A stretch of DNA of 27,128 nucleotides from Eubacterium sp. UBA5416 (lineage in GTDB: Bacteria; Bacillota; Clostridia; Lachnospirales; Lachnospiraceae): assembly GCA_002409525.1 (NCBI GenBank), contig DHNM01000033.1, positions 1 through 27,128 on the forward strand, written 5' to 3'. The position numbers and the translations under genes were made by a program. Positions 1-8,183 of the stretch are shown piece after piece. The notes under the pieces were generated by a model. It ran no database searches. It had not been told where the DNA came from and saw only the letters and a list, made by a program, of their open reading frames with translations. Position 1 is the first letter of the stretch. Every line of letters begins with the position of its first letter.

Positions 1-1
1 A

Positions 2-899
2 GCATGCGTGATTTGGTTCAATGCTATTTAATTCCACATCTGGAAAGTACATGAAATTTTTTAATAATATTGTCAAAAGTGATGGTAATGTATCCAAATT
101 CAGTAATACTGGAGTTACAGGATATTTTAGCAATAATTGTTTTTATCCGGCAGCAATTGATGATATAAATGGTCCATCAAATCACCCAGGTCTTATAACT
201 GCTGAACCGATGTTAGTCGATCCGGGGAAGGCTGGGATAGGCATTATCAATACAACAGGATATAAGCTACAAGGTTTATCTCCTTGTATTGATGCAGGCA
301 TAATGGTCTCTGATAGTGGGGAAAGAGATTTTTGGGGGAATAGCCTTTATAACGCCACACCAGACATTGGTGCTCATGAATATCAAAATAAGCCTGTTGG
401 AGAAATCACTGTAGATGCAGAAGCAGATGCTTATGTGAGAAATGGATCCTATGTTTCGTCTAACTTTGGTGATGAAATGTCATTGACTGTAAAAGCAGAT
501 GCCACAGGATATGCCAGAAAGAGTTTTGTGCGATTCAATTACAATAATTTCAAAAAACATACAGTCGAATCGGCAAAAATTAGACTGTATGTTTCAGGTG
601 TTAATACATCCTTGTGGAGAACTGTTAAGATTTATGGAACGGATGATAAATCATGGAACGAAACAGAAATTACTTGGAAGAATGCTCCAGTAGGAAATAG
701 CCTTTTAGGAGAGGTGAATGTAAGTAATACTTCTGATTTATGGTACGAATTAGACGTAACTGACTATATCAATAGTAATATGTCTGATAAAACTGTTTCA
801 TTTCTTGTAACCAATGAGGGGGAAAGTGATAGTAAAAGTGATGTTTCTTTTGCTTCAAGGGAGATGGGACCAAAAGCCCCAGAACTTGTTATAAAATAG
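2..899 (+). CDS. Secreted beta-helix lyase-like protein, C-terminal part (5' truncated, frameshifted)
   Basis: This is the tail of a right-handed parallel beta-helix protein followed by a carbohydrate-binding module. The open frame at 21-899 contains a typical helix end (SPCIDAG, then DFWGN and PDIGAHEY, as in choice-of-anchor Q/beta-helix lyases). About 160 residues of a CBM96/DNRLRE-type beta-sandwich follow (DAYVRNGSY, FVRFN, W.ETEITWKNAP, ELDVT). The ATG at 21 is probably not a real start. Frame 2 from the left edge reads ACVIWFNAI and then hits TAA at 29-31; dropping one T from the TTT at 27-29 joins it smoothly into NSTSGKYMKFFNN in the open frame. The gene therefore enters from the left and has a +1 frameshift or a sequence error. 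The catalytic part lies outside the window, so the lyase role is inferred from fold and neighbours. A hairpin terminator follows directly. Confidence 0.72.
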
Positions 900-906
900 C
901 TCGTCT

Positions 907-937
907 AATGAGGGGTGCTAAATCATCCCTCATTTTT
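907..937 (+). terminator. Rho-independent terminator after beta-helix gene
   Basis: Stem AATGAGGG (907-914) pairs with CCCTCATT (927-934) across a 12-nt loop and runs into five T (933-937). It starts 8 nt after the stop of the beta-helix gene, so the next gene is either expressed by read-through or has its own weak promoter. Confidence 0.75.
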
Positions 938-960
938 ATCGAAAATGAGGCGATATAAAA

Positions 961-1668
961 ATGAAAAGAAATAGGTTATTATTTTTAACAATATTATTAC
1001 TTGTAATACTGCTATTAGATAATGGGCACAAGGATCGTTATCAGATAGTTGCAAGGGTTAATGGTGACCCGATTGTACTGGAAGAATTCAAACAAAAACT
1101 CGTTGATAACAGTGCGAGTGTATATCAATATTTTAATGAAAAGTATGGTGCTGTGGATAGCGAGAATTTTTGGACTACTGGATATAGTGGAGAATTCCCC
1201 ATAGAGATCGCCCGAAAGAAAACGTTAAAGGAACTTGTAGAAGTGAAAGTACAGCAGCAGATGGCAAAGGAATATGGACTACAAGTTAATATTAACTATA
1301 GAGATTTTATGAAAGAATTGGAAGAGGAAAATAAATCCAGGAAGCAGGCTACTGTAAAGGGGAATGTCCTTTATGGACCGCAGCAGTATGATTATAATGA
1401 TTATTTTACATATTCTTTTAATATATTGCGAATGAAACTTCAAGAAGAACTCATAGGAAAAGAGATACTAGTTACAGACCAGGATATAAAAGATTTTTAT
1501 GGAAAAAACCAAAATAAATATTTTGAAGGGATTTCATTTAAAGACGCCAGAAGTAATATACAAACGGAATTGATAAATACAAAATATAAAAAAATAGTAC
1601 AAAATGCTTGCGATGAAGCAAAGGTGAAAATCAATAAAAAGGTTTATAAAGATATTTTTATAAGGTGA
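961..1668 (+). CDS. Membrane-anchored SurA_N-like chaperone (no parvulin domain)
   Basis: A 235-residue protein with one N-terminal hydrophobic segment (about residues 5-20), lacking a lipobox Cys, so probably a signal anchor or uncleaved signal. Residues about 27-50 (ARVNGDPIVLEEFKQKL) match the start of SurA/PrsA N-terminal chaperone domains; the rest is helical and highly charged. The central parvulin PPIase domain of PrsA is missing: the protein is short, and after the DFYGKNQNKYF linker it goes straight to a C-terminal helix (FKDARSNIQTELI), the N+C lobe layout of a SurA-like cradle. GAGG at 947-950 serves as ribosome site. Its place between a secreted lyase and a transporter suggests help in folding secreted lyases; this is inference. 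Confidence 0.6.
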   Translation: MKRNRLLFLTILLLVILLLDNGHKDRYQIVARVNGDPIVLEEFKQKLVDNSASVYQYFNEKYGAVDSENFWTTGYSGEFPIEIARKKTLKELVEVKVQQQMAKEYGLQVNINYRDFMKELEEENKSRKQATVKGNVLYGPQQYDYNDYFTYSFNILRMKLQEELIGKEILVTDQDIKDFYGKNQNKYFEGISFKDARSNIQTELINTKYKKIVQNACDEAKVKINKKVYKDIFIR

Positions 1669-1679
1669 ATATAATTCGC

Positions 1680-1711
1680 TATATAGAAAAAAGCAAATTT
1701 TTTTCTATATA
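1680..1711. terminator. AT-rich perfect hairpin between chaperone and transporter operon
   Basis: TATATAGAAAAAA (1680-1692) is perfectly complementary to 1699-1711, giving a 13-bp stem with a 6-nt loop, 11 nt after the chaperone stop. The T-run lies inside the 3' arm, so it could act as a terminator, though no further T tract follows. It separates the chaperone from the transporter promoter. Confidence 0.5.
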
Positions 1712-1727
1712 TACAAAAGTTTCTATC

Positions 1728-1756
1728 TTGTTCTTTCTATGTGATGATCTCATAAT
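1728..1756 (+). promoter_or_regulatory. Candidate sigma-A promoter for ABC transporter operon
   Basis: TTGTTC (1728-1733), 17-nt spacer, CATAAT (1751-1756), placed after the hairpin and about 39 nt before the first permease start. Five of six -10 bases match consensus and spacing is ideal. Not tested. Confidence 0.45.
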
Positions 1757-1794
1757 TAGTGTTGCTAAGAAAACAGGAGTTGGGAGGATAGATT

Positions 1795-2733
1795 ATGTCT
1801 AGGAAAGCAAAAGTATTGACAGGGAAAAACCATAGTATCTGGAATGAGTATAAGAAATGCAAATATCTTTTTTTATTATTAATTCCTGTTATTGTGTATT
1901 TCTTTATTTTTCATTACCTGCCTATGTATGGGGTAATCATTGCGTTTAAGGATTTTTCGCCACTTAAGGGAATTATTAGAAGTGACTGGATTGGGTTGAA
2001 GCATTTTCGAAAACTTTTTTCGGGAATGTATTTTTTGCCGGTTTTACGGAACACATTAATCATAAGTTTCTCTAAACTGCTATTTGGTTTTCCAGCTCCG
2101 ATTATACTTTGTCTGGTATTGAATGAAGTAAAATCGTTACGCTTTAAAAAGGCAGTTCAGACAGTTTCTTATCTTCCTCATTTTATAGGGTGGGTTGTAC
2201 TAGCCGGTATTGTCAAAGAAGTATTCTCACCATCGCATGGACTGGTAAACTACATTATACAGTTATTCGGCGGAAACCCTATTTTCTTTGTTGGAAGTAA
2301 GCAATGGTTTCGCCCTGTAATTGTTGGATCCAGTATATGGAGAAATATAGGATGGGATTCCATTGTTTATATGGCTGCTATTGCAGGCATTGACTCACAA
2401 CTTTATGAAGCGGCCGATCTGGATGGTGCAGGTAGAATGCAAAAAATACGGTATATTACCTTACCAAGTTTAATTCCCACAATTGTAATTATGTTTATTT
2501 TTGCTGTAGGTGGTGTGATGGCAGATGATTTTGATCAGATCTATAATATGTTGAATGCCCAGGTCATGGATGTAGGAGATGTAATTGGTACATATACTTA
2601 CCGGGTAGGTCTGCAGCAAATGGATTATGGATATGCAACGGCAGTGGGCTTATTTAAAAATGTGATTTCCTTAGTACTGGTAACTTTATGTAACAAACTA
2701 TCAAAAACATTAAGCGGAAGTTCACTGTGGTAG
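1795..2733 (+). CDS. Sugar ABC transporter permease, LplB/MalF-like
   Basis: Inner-membrane permease of a carbohydrate importer, 312 residues, normal for the LplB family. The N-terminal cytoplasmic stretch is followed by a first membrane segment (about residues 23-43, FLLLIPVIVYFFIFHYLPMY) and the family signature YGVIIAFKDFSP. The ATPase-coupling EAA loop is at about residues 205-223 (EAADLDGAGRMQKIRYITLP). GGGAGGA lies just upstream of the ATG. It is the first gene of a permease-permease-binding protein operon. No ATP-binding protein is encoded nearby, which is usual for this family because a shared MsmX/UgpC-type ATPase energises several importers. Relatives include importers of rhamnogalacturonan or uronate-containing oligosaccharides; the exact substrate is not shown by the sequence. 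Confidence 0.93.
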   Translation: MSRKAKVLTGKNHSIWNEYKKCKYLFLLLIPVIVYFFIFHYLPMYGVIIAFKDFSPLKGIIRSDWIGLKHFRKLFSGMYFLPVLRNTLIISFSKLLFGFPAPIILCLVLNEVKSLRFKKAVQTVSYLPHFIGWVVLAGIVKEVFSPSHGLVNYIIQLFGGNPIFFVGSKQWFRPVIVGSSIWRNIGWDSIVYMAAIAGIDSQLYEAADLDGAGRMQKIRYITLPSLIPTIVIMFIFAVGGVMADDFDQIYNMLNAQVMDVGDVIGTYTYRVGLQQMDYGYATAVGLFKNVISLVLVTLCNKLSKTLSGSSLW

Positions 2734-2744
2734 GGGGATATGTG

Positions 2745-3605
2745 ATGAAGAAAAAAGTCGGATTTTCTACAATTATTATATATATACTTTTAATTTTACT
2801 GGCAGTGGTTACTATTGTACCATTTATTCAGGTGTTCACAATTTCTATGAGTCCTCCAGAAGTTGCATCTTCTTATGGGTTGCACCTTATACCAACAAAA
2901 TTTGATTTTAGTGGTTATAGGTCGATTTTAAAACATAGAAACTTATGGGTATCCTATAAGAACACTATAGTAAGGACTTTCTTAGGCACGATCCTGAGCA
3001 TGTTTCTTTATATCATTGGTGCGTACCCATTATCTAAGAAGTATTTGCCACACAGAAAATTCTGGACAATGATTATTGTTTTTACTATGTATTTTAGTGG
3101 CGGCATGATTCCTGATTATTTACTTGTGAACAACTGGCTGAAATTATCGAATACAGTCTGGGCATTAATTTTGCCGGGTGCTATGAGTGCCTACAATCTT
3201 ATTATTGTGAGAAACTTTTTTGAAGCAATACCAGATTCCTTGGAAGAATCAGCCAAGTTAGACGGGGCAAATGATATTACAATTCTCTTTCGAATTATTG
3301 TTCCATTATCGAAGGCTTGTCTTGCAACGGTCACATTATGGTGTATTGTCGGTAACTGGAATGCGTGGTTTGATTGTATGCTTTATATTAAGGATGAGTC
3401 GAAATATGTATTGCAGTATACTCTACAGAAAATATTGCTGGATGGACAGACGCAGGATATTAATCTGAAGGTTGGTATGGTTGTCAATACAGAAACTATG
3501 AAAATGGCAGCACTTGTCGTTTCTATCATACCAATTATGATTATATATCCATTTTTACAAAAGTATTTTTCATCAGGGGTTATGGTAGGAGCCATAAAAG
3601 AATGA
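2745..3605 (+). CDS. Sugar ABC transporter permease, LplC/YtcP/MalG-like
   Basis: Second membrane subunit of the same importer. The frame opens with a GTG at 2727 overlapping the previous stop, but GGGGGA at 2733-2738 points to the ATG at 2745, giving MKKKVGFST and 286 residues. Features include a first membrane segment (ILLILLAVVTIVPFIQVF), the periplasmic-side Ser-rich signature TISMSPPEV, and an EAA-type loop at about residue 168 (ESAKLDGANDITILFRIIVP). The C-terminal VMVGAIKE is the hallmark end of YtcP-type permeases. Spacing of 11 nt to the previous gene implies co-transcription and coupling. A perfect 22-bp palindrome starts 2 nt after the stop. Confidence 0.93.
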   Translation: MKKKVGFSTIIIYILLILLAVVTIVPFIQVFTISMSPPEVASSYGLHLIPTKFDFSGYRSILKHRNLWVSYKNTIVRTFLGTILSMFLYIIGAYPLSKKYLPHRKFWTMIIVFTMYFSGGMIPDYLLVNNWLKLSNTVWALILPGAMSAYNLIIVRNFFEAIPDSLEESAKLDGANDITILFRIIVPLSKACLATVTLWCIVGNWNAWFDCMLYIKDESKYVLQYTLQKILLDGQTQDINLKVGMVVNTETMKMAALVVSIIPIMIIYPFLQKYFSSGVMVGAIKE

Positions 3606-3606
3606 T

Positions 3607-3628
3607 ATTATCAGAAATTTCTGATAAT
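3607..3628. promoter_or_regulatory. Perfect 22-bp palindrome between permease and binding-protein genes
   Basis: ATTATCAGAAA (3607-3617) is followed at once by its exact reverse complement (3618-3628). As RNA it gives an 8-bp stem with AAATTT loop right after the permease stop; as DNA it is a symmetric operator-like site. No T tract follows, so it is more likely an mRNA-processing or stabilising stem that lets the binding protein accumulate above the permeases, or a regulator site. Confidence 0.5.
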
Positions 3629-3664
3629 TCAGAGATATATAGTATGTGTTTTAGAAGGCTTGGA

Positions 3665-3694
3665 CACATATTGTATGTGCATAGATATTGCACA
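3665..3694 (+). promoter_or_regulatory. Overlapping inverted repeats upstream of binding-protein ribosome site
   Basis: CACATA (3665-3670) can pair with TATGTG (3674-3679). The overlapping TGTGCA (3676-3681) can pair with TGCACA (3689-3694), which ends two bases before the AAAAGGAGG ribosome site. The two pairings share TGTG and exclude each other. This could be a switchable leader or a DNA palindrome for a regulator; the stems are short. Confidence 0.3.
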
Positions 3695-3708
3695 GAAAAG
3701 GAGGATAT

Positions 3709-5364
3709 ATGAGAAAAAACCAATTTAAAAAACATGTTGCTATGGGTCTGACGATGATACTAGCCATGAGTACATTTGCCGGATGCGGTAAGAGTGATTC
3801 TAGAAGCAAAGAAACAGCAGCGAATACAACATCTGAAAAATCTGCAGACAAAGAAAAAGCAGATACGAATAAGAATGAGGACCCTGTAACGATTGATTGG
3901 CTGGCTTATAACTGCTATGGGCAACCAGATCCGAATGCAGAGGTGGTAAAGGAAATTGAACAAAAGTTTAATGTAAAACTTAATTTTTGGTATGTAGACG
4001 ATCAAAAATGGGATGAAGTATTGGGAGCTAAGCTTGCTTCCGGAGACATGCCAGATGTTATGAGGATTAAAAACACTTCAAATATTGCTACATATGTTAA
4101 ACAGGGTATTCTGGCAGAGGTAACAGATGACATGCTTGCTAAGGTGCCTACATATATGAAGTATATTAAACAATTTGATACAACTGGAAGTGCTTTTACT
4201 GACCTGTACTATGATGGAAAATTATATGGATTTAAAACTCCGTCTGATACAGGAGTTTATCCTACAGTGTTGACATGGAGACTGGATTGGCTGAAGAAAG
4301 TTGGAATGAATAAGATGCCTTCTACCATTGATGAATTTGAAAAGGCAATCTACGCATTTCGAAATGATGATCCGGATGGAAATGGAAAGAAAGATACTTA
4401 TGGTATGTCGAATACAGTTATGAATGCAGTGTTTGGAGCATATGGAGCGATACCTTTAAAAGAATTTAGAGGAACTGGAACACAGAATCTTTTTTATACA
4501 ATGAAGAATGATAAGGTGGCATTCGCATGTGTACAGCCGGAAATGAAGGAGGCTTTGAAAAAACTGCAGAAGTGGTATAAAGATGGCGTTATTGATCCTG
4601 AGTTTGTAACCGGTGAGAATACTGCTGGATATTGGGCAACTTCGCAGGCTTTCGAAAATGATAAGGTTGGAGTTACTGGCATGGCCATGAGTGCACACTG
4701 GGCACCGCCTTTGACAGAAGGAACGAGCGGTGGGGCATGTTATACTGGGTTTACGGCTTTGCATCCAGATACAAAATGGGGAGAGACGATTGATATTGGG
4801 TCAGCAATTACCGGACCTTCAGGGGAGTCAGGAACCCATACCTGGGGAGCTTTCAATACAACAGGTGTAGGCATTACAACAAAGTGTGCAAAAGATCCTA
4901 GAAAAGTAAATGCAATATTTAAAATACTTGAGACGTATAGTTCTGATGATGACTATGCAACTTTAGCTTCCTTTGGTATTAAAGATGTGAACTATAAAAT
5001 AAATGCTGATGGAACAAAAACACAGATAGAACCTTATAATGAACTTTCTGATAGTTCCAGAGCAGGGATTGGTGTGGTTACCATTGGGTACAATCCAATC
5101 ACTACGCGGGGAAATGCACCAAAAAGTTATGAATTCTATGATAAATATAAAACAACTGGATATGAGGATATATTAGTTCCCCAGACTGAGGCAGCCAGCC
5201 AGTATTTGACCGATTTAAAAACATATGCTCTGGATTCTTATATCAAAATTATAACGGGTGAAGAAAAAATTGATTATTTTGATACTTTTGTTTCCAAATT
5301 CAATGATATGGGCGGCAAGCAGATTGTTGATGAAATCAATGAAGCGGTTGCAAAAAATAATTAA
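3709..5364 (+). CDS. Extracellular sugar-binding lipoprotein of ABC importer (LplA/AlgQ type)
   Basis: Solute-binding protein delivering glycan fragments to the two preceding permeases. The frame is open from 3688, but AAGGAGG at 3698-3704 selects the ATG at 3709 (551 residues). The signal peptide ends in lipobox TFAGC, so it is lipid-anchored at the membrane. After a Lys/Thr/Glu-rich linker the family 1 binding-protein fold begins (PVTIDWLAYN). An EF-hand-like loop, DPDGNGKKD around residues 221-229, matches the calcium site seen in alginate-binding AlgQ1/AlgQ2 and LplA relatives. The size, over 500 residues, is that of the large LplA subfamily that takes longer oligosaccharides. Closest functional guess is an acidic oligosaccharide, inferred from the lyases next door. 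A strong terminator follows. Confidence 0.92.
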   Translation: MRKNQFKKHVAMGLTMILAMSTFAGCGKSDSRSKETAANTTSEKSADKEKADTNKNEDPVTIDWLAYNCYGQPDPNAEVVKEIEQKFNVKLNFWYVDDQKWDEVLGAKLASGDMPDVMRIKNTSNIATYVKQGILAEVTDDMLAKVPTYMKYIKQFDTTGSAFTDLYYDGKLYGFKTPSDTGVYPTVLTWRLDWLKKVGMNKMPSTIDEFEKAIYAFRNDDPDGNGKKDTYGMSNTVMNAVFGAYGAIPLKEFRGTGTQNLFYTMKNDKVAFACVQPEMKEALKKLQKWYKDGVIDPEFVTGENTAGYWATSQAFENDKVGVTGMAMSAHWAPPLTEGTSGGACYTGFTALHPDTKWGETIDIGSAITGPSGESGTHTWGAFNTTGVGITTKCAKDPRKVNAIFKILETYSSDDDYATLASFGIKDVNYKINADGTKTQIEPYNELSDSSRAGIGVVTIGYNPITTRGNAPKSYEFYDKYKTTGYEDILVPQTEAASQYLTDLKTYALDSYIKIITGEEKIDYFDTFVSKFNDMGGKQIVDEINEAVAKNN

Positions 5365-5388
5365 TTGATGAAAAGAAATAATCTATAG

Positions 5389-5418
5389 TAAAAAGGGTGC
5401 ATAAATGCACCCTTTTTA
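5389..5418 (+). terminator. Strong Rho-independent terminator after transporter operon
   Basis: A perfect 13-bp stem with TAAA loop: 5389-5401 pairs with 5406-5418, with core GGGTGCA/TGCACCC and a T-run at 5413-5417. It ends the permease/binding-protein transcript only 42 nt before the next coding start. Confidence 0.85.
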
Positions 5419-5460
5419 CAAATGAATTTCATGAACAATTATGAAAGACTGGTGTAAAAA

Positions 5461-7884
5461 TTGAGTGAAATAATTAAAGACATATTAAAAAAAAGTTATT
5501 ATGAGTCTGCATATAATTGCAAAGCTTGTAACTATAAAGTGCCTGTAAATACACAGAGAGAGGTTGCAGAAAAAAAGAAGGCATTGGAAAAGCTTCTTAA
5601 AGAAAAAGCAAAAATACCGTTTAGAAGTGAGAGTTATCATGATATTTTAGATTCTATAAATGTGCAGGAGTTAGAAAATTTGTTGAGTGAAGATGGAAGA
5701 TTTATAGATTTGAATGAAAATGTAGAGGATAGTCTAAAGGGAATTGTAAGACTAGCAAATATTGCGGAAAAGTATCATTGGCATTCAGGACTTCCATGGA
5801 AAAAAGATGAAAAGAAATGTTTTTTAAAAGCGGTGATTAGATATTGTAAAATTGAAGCTGACAGAGAAGACCTTCATGAAAGCAGGTTTCATTCGTCTAT
5901 CTTTAAATTTCCAACTGCAGCCATTAATATTTTTTATTCGCTGCTTCCAGAAATGATAAATATTGAAAAAAACAAAGGTACCGGCATGGGAGGCGATGAA
6001 ATAGAAACATACCGTCAGCTGCTTAGAGTCGGTCTGCTGCCATGGACAGTTCCGTTAAGAGATGATCATACAGATAAACATCCTATCAGTGTTGAACGTT
6101 TTCGAAATCATGTATGGTGGGTGTCTGCTAACGCTCTAGGATACAGACCTTTGCTGTATTCTGCATTGATGTTTCGAAGTGTTGAGATGATGGATGTTCT
6201 GGTCTATGTTGCAACTCATGCTATATATCCAGTTTCATCAACAAATGAGAAGGATGCCTTTTGGAAGGAAGGTATTTGTGCAGATGGGTTTGGATGGGGA
6301 CATGGGCGTCAGGTTTATAATACGGGATATCCGGCTGATGGGATGCAGGGGATTTTCACTATTTTCCAGTGCGCTAAGAATACTCCATGGGAAAAAGCAT
6401 TAGATTCATTAGATTTTAGATGGATGTTTAATTTTATACGTGGTATTACATGGGGGGCTTATAAAAAATATTCAGCCCCTATGCAGGGAAGAGAGATATT
6501 TAAAAAGAGAGACATCTCTTCTATAAAATACTGCAAAGAGGAAGAATATGCCATGCTGCTCATGAAAAGTTTAAAGGATTCAGTTTATGATAAGCTGACC
6601 GCAGACGAATGTAGAGAAGTAGACGATTATATAAAAAATGGAGGTGCTGACGGATTAAAAGTACCTGAAGGTTATTACGATGGAATCCGTTTTTTTTGGA
6701 ATAACGATACATTAATTAAAAAGACAAAGTCTTACTATTTTTATGTCAATATGGCTTCTAGCCGACGGGACGGGGTAGAGTTTGCTGATCAGATGGCAGA
6801 CAAAAGAAACTATTTTACAGCTGATGGTTCCTATGTAATTCTTAAAGATGGTGATGAATATTCCGATGCTATGGGGACCTGGGATGTGAGCAGATTGCCA
6901 GGCGTTACAGAAAGGGATTTGAAAAATAAAGAAATTAAGACAGAAACAAACTGGCATGGTTACCGAAGTAAATATAACTTTGCAGCAGGAGTATTCCGTG
7001 GCTCTAATGGAGTAGCAGGATTTATATTTGAAAAGAATGGAAAGCGAGAGGCAGATGGGGCTGGTATTGTTTACGACGATTTTACTCATAAAATATTGGG
7101 AGTGAGAGCATATAAAGCCTATTTTTACATAGGAGATACGGTGATGTGCTTAGGAGCCGGAATTAGCGATGTTTATCCAGATTTAGGAAAAGCAATACAG
7201 ACTCAAATAAATAATACAAAATGGAAGTCTAATGTTAATATTTTAAGTAAGGAAGGTAAAATATTAGAAGTGATTCAGGAAGAAAACACACTGATGTATA
7301 ATGAAAAGCCTCTTTATCTATCCCATGCAGGAATTATTTATGGGATATTGCCAGATGGAAATTCTGAGATCGTTATAAGTACAAAAAAGAAAAAAACGCA
7401 TTGGCAGGATCTTAATTTCTTAAATGATAAAGTTAAGGATAAGGTGTGTCCCGTGTTTGAACTGTCTCTTAATCATGGAAAGAAGCCTGTAGATGAAAGT
7501 TACGCATACTATATGTATTGTGGTGATTTAGAATCTTGTACATATCTGAAAGAGAAGGAACTGGTGGTTTTATCTAATTCGAAGTCGATTCAGAGTGTTG
7601 CAAATTCGAATCAGAGTATTGTCCAAGCTATTTTTTATAATTCGGAAATCACACTGAAAACCAGAATGCGTGATATAAGAGTATCATCAACTTCTGCAAT
7701 CATGTTGGAAACATCTGAGAACGCCTATTACATTACTGTTTGTGATGCTACTCAAAATAGAGATCTAAAATCTATCACTGTCTCCATTTGTGAAAAAGGT
7801 GAGGTGCGTTGGAAAGAGGTTTGTATTCAGATGCCTACAAAATCTTTGATTGGAAAGCCAGTTTCTGTAAAGGTAAACAGATAG
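5461..7884 (+). CDS. Polysaccharide lyase family 8 enzyme, no signal peptide
   Basis: An 807-residue enzyme of the PL8 family, which cleaves hyaluronan, chondroitin or xanthan-type chains by beta-elimination. The N-terminal alpha/alpha toroid holds the likely catalytic residues: Asn216 in FRNHVWW, His281 and Tyr290 in GHGRQVYNTGY (same 9-residue spacing as His399/Tyr408 of pneumococcal hyaluronate lyase), and Arg435/436 in MASSRRDG. The super-sandwich follows (YFTADGSYVIL, DAMGTWDVSRLPGVT). Length fits the family core without extra modules. The start is a TTG directly after an in-frame TAA; no ATG or GTG is available in frame nearby and no good Shine-Dalgarno is visible. The N-terminus is charged and helical with no hydrophobic stretch, so the enzyme should be cytoplasmic, unlike most PL8. 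It probably acts on fragments brought in by the upstream importer. Confidence 0.88.
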   Translation: MSEIIKDILKKSYYESAYNCKACNYKVPVNTQREVAEKKKALEKLLKEKAKIPFRSESYHDILDSINVQELENLLSEDGRFIDLNENVEDSLKGIVRLANIAEKYHWHSGLPWKKDEKKCFLKAVIRYCKIEADREDLHESRFHSSIFKFPTAAINIFYSLLPEMINIEKNKGTGMGGDEIETYRQLLRVGLLPWTVPLRDDHTDKHPISVERFRNHVWWVSANALGYRPLLYSALMFRSVEMMDVLVYVATHAIYPVSSTNEKDAFWKEGICADGFGWGHGRQVYNTGYPADGMQGIFTIFQCAKNTPWEKALDSLDFRWMFNFIRGITWGAYKKYSAPMQGREIFKKRDISSIKYCKEEEYAMLLMKSLKDSVYDKLTADECREVDDYIKNGGADGLKVPEGYYDGIRFFWNNDTLIKKTKSYYFYVNMASSRRDGVEFADQMADKRNYFTADGSYVILKDGDEYSDAMGTWDVSRLPGVTERDLKNKEIKTETNWHGYRSKYNFAAGVFRGSNGVAGFIFEKNGKREADGAGIVYDDFTHKILGVRAYKAYFYIGDTVMCLGAGISDVYPDLGKAIQTQINNTKWKSNVNILSKEGKILEVIQEENTLMYNEKPLYLSHAGIIYGILPDGNSEIVISTKKKKTHWQDLNFLNDKVKDKVCPVFELSLNHGKKPVDESYAYYMYCGDLESCTYLKEKELVVLSNSKSIQSVANSNQSIVQAIFYNSEITLKTRMRDIRVSSTSAIMLETSENAYYITVCDATQNRDLKSITVSICEKGEVRWKEVCIQMPTKSLIGKPVSVKVNR

Positions 7885-7906
7885 GCTAAATATGAACTTC
7901 CAGTGA

Positions 7907-8089
7907 ATGATACAGAGCAGATGGGGAGAATCTTACGAATCATTTGAATCATTGGCTGGTTATTATCAGGTAAATGCATCCGATCATTCGTGGAAATGGT
8001 ATGGCGAGGAAGACTATGGTGTGATTGTTCAAGGCGAAGAACAAGATTTTGTGGTTGAAAAACTAGTCGAAGCCTGCAAAAGCCCCTGA
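7907..8089 (+). CDS. Small orphan ORF, unknown function, possible gene remnant
   Basis: Sixty codons starting MIQSRWGESYESF and ending VVEKLVEACKSP. The residue mix (acidic, Trp and Tyr in DHSWKWYGEEDYG) looks like real protein sequence more than random translation, and resembles the C-terminal end of a larger globular protein. A stop lies directly upstream in frame and there is no Shine-Dalgarno, so it may be the last piece of a gene lost at this junction. I do not recognise the family. It could also be chance. Confidence 0.25.
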   Translation: MIQSRWGESYESFESLAGYYQVNASDHSWKWYGEEDYGVIVQGEEQDFVVEKLVEACKSP

Positions 8090-8091
8090 GC

Positions 8092-8183
8092 ATAGTAAGA
8101 AAGAAAGCCTCTCCAATAAATCATGGATTTAAAATACATGAAATCATAGATAATTCCATGGTAATAACATAATTTCTTACTAT
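8092..8183. repeat. 11-bp inverted repeat flanking 70 bp
   Basis: ATAGTAAGAAA (8092-8102) recurs as its exact reverse complement TTTCTTACTAT (8173-8183). The right arm overlaps a TATAAT (8181-8186). No clear target-site duplication flanks it, so a MITE-type element is possible but unsupported; it may instead fold in the leader or bind a regulator of the next gene. Confidence 0.35.

Noticed and set aside
2727..2745. GTG start for the second permease at 2727
   Set aside because: It overlaps the previous stop and lacks a ribosome site, whereas GGGGGA is well spaced from the ATG at 2745.
8092..8183. MITE or insertion sequence
   Set aside because: Only 11-bp terminal repeats, no visible target duplication and no second copy in the window; kept only as an inverted repeat.
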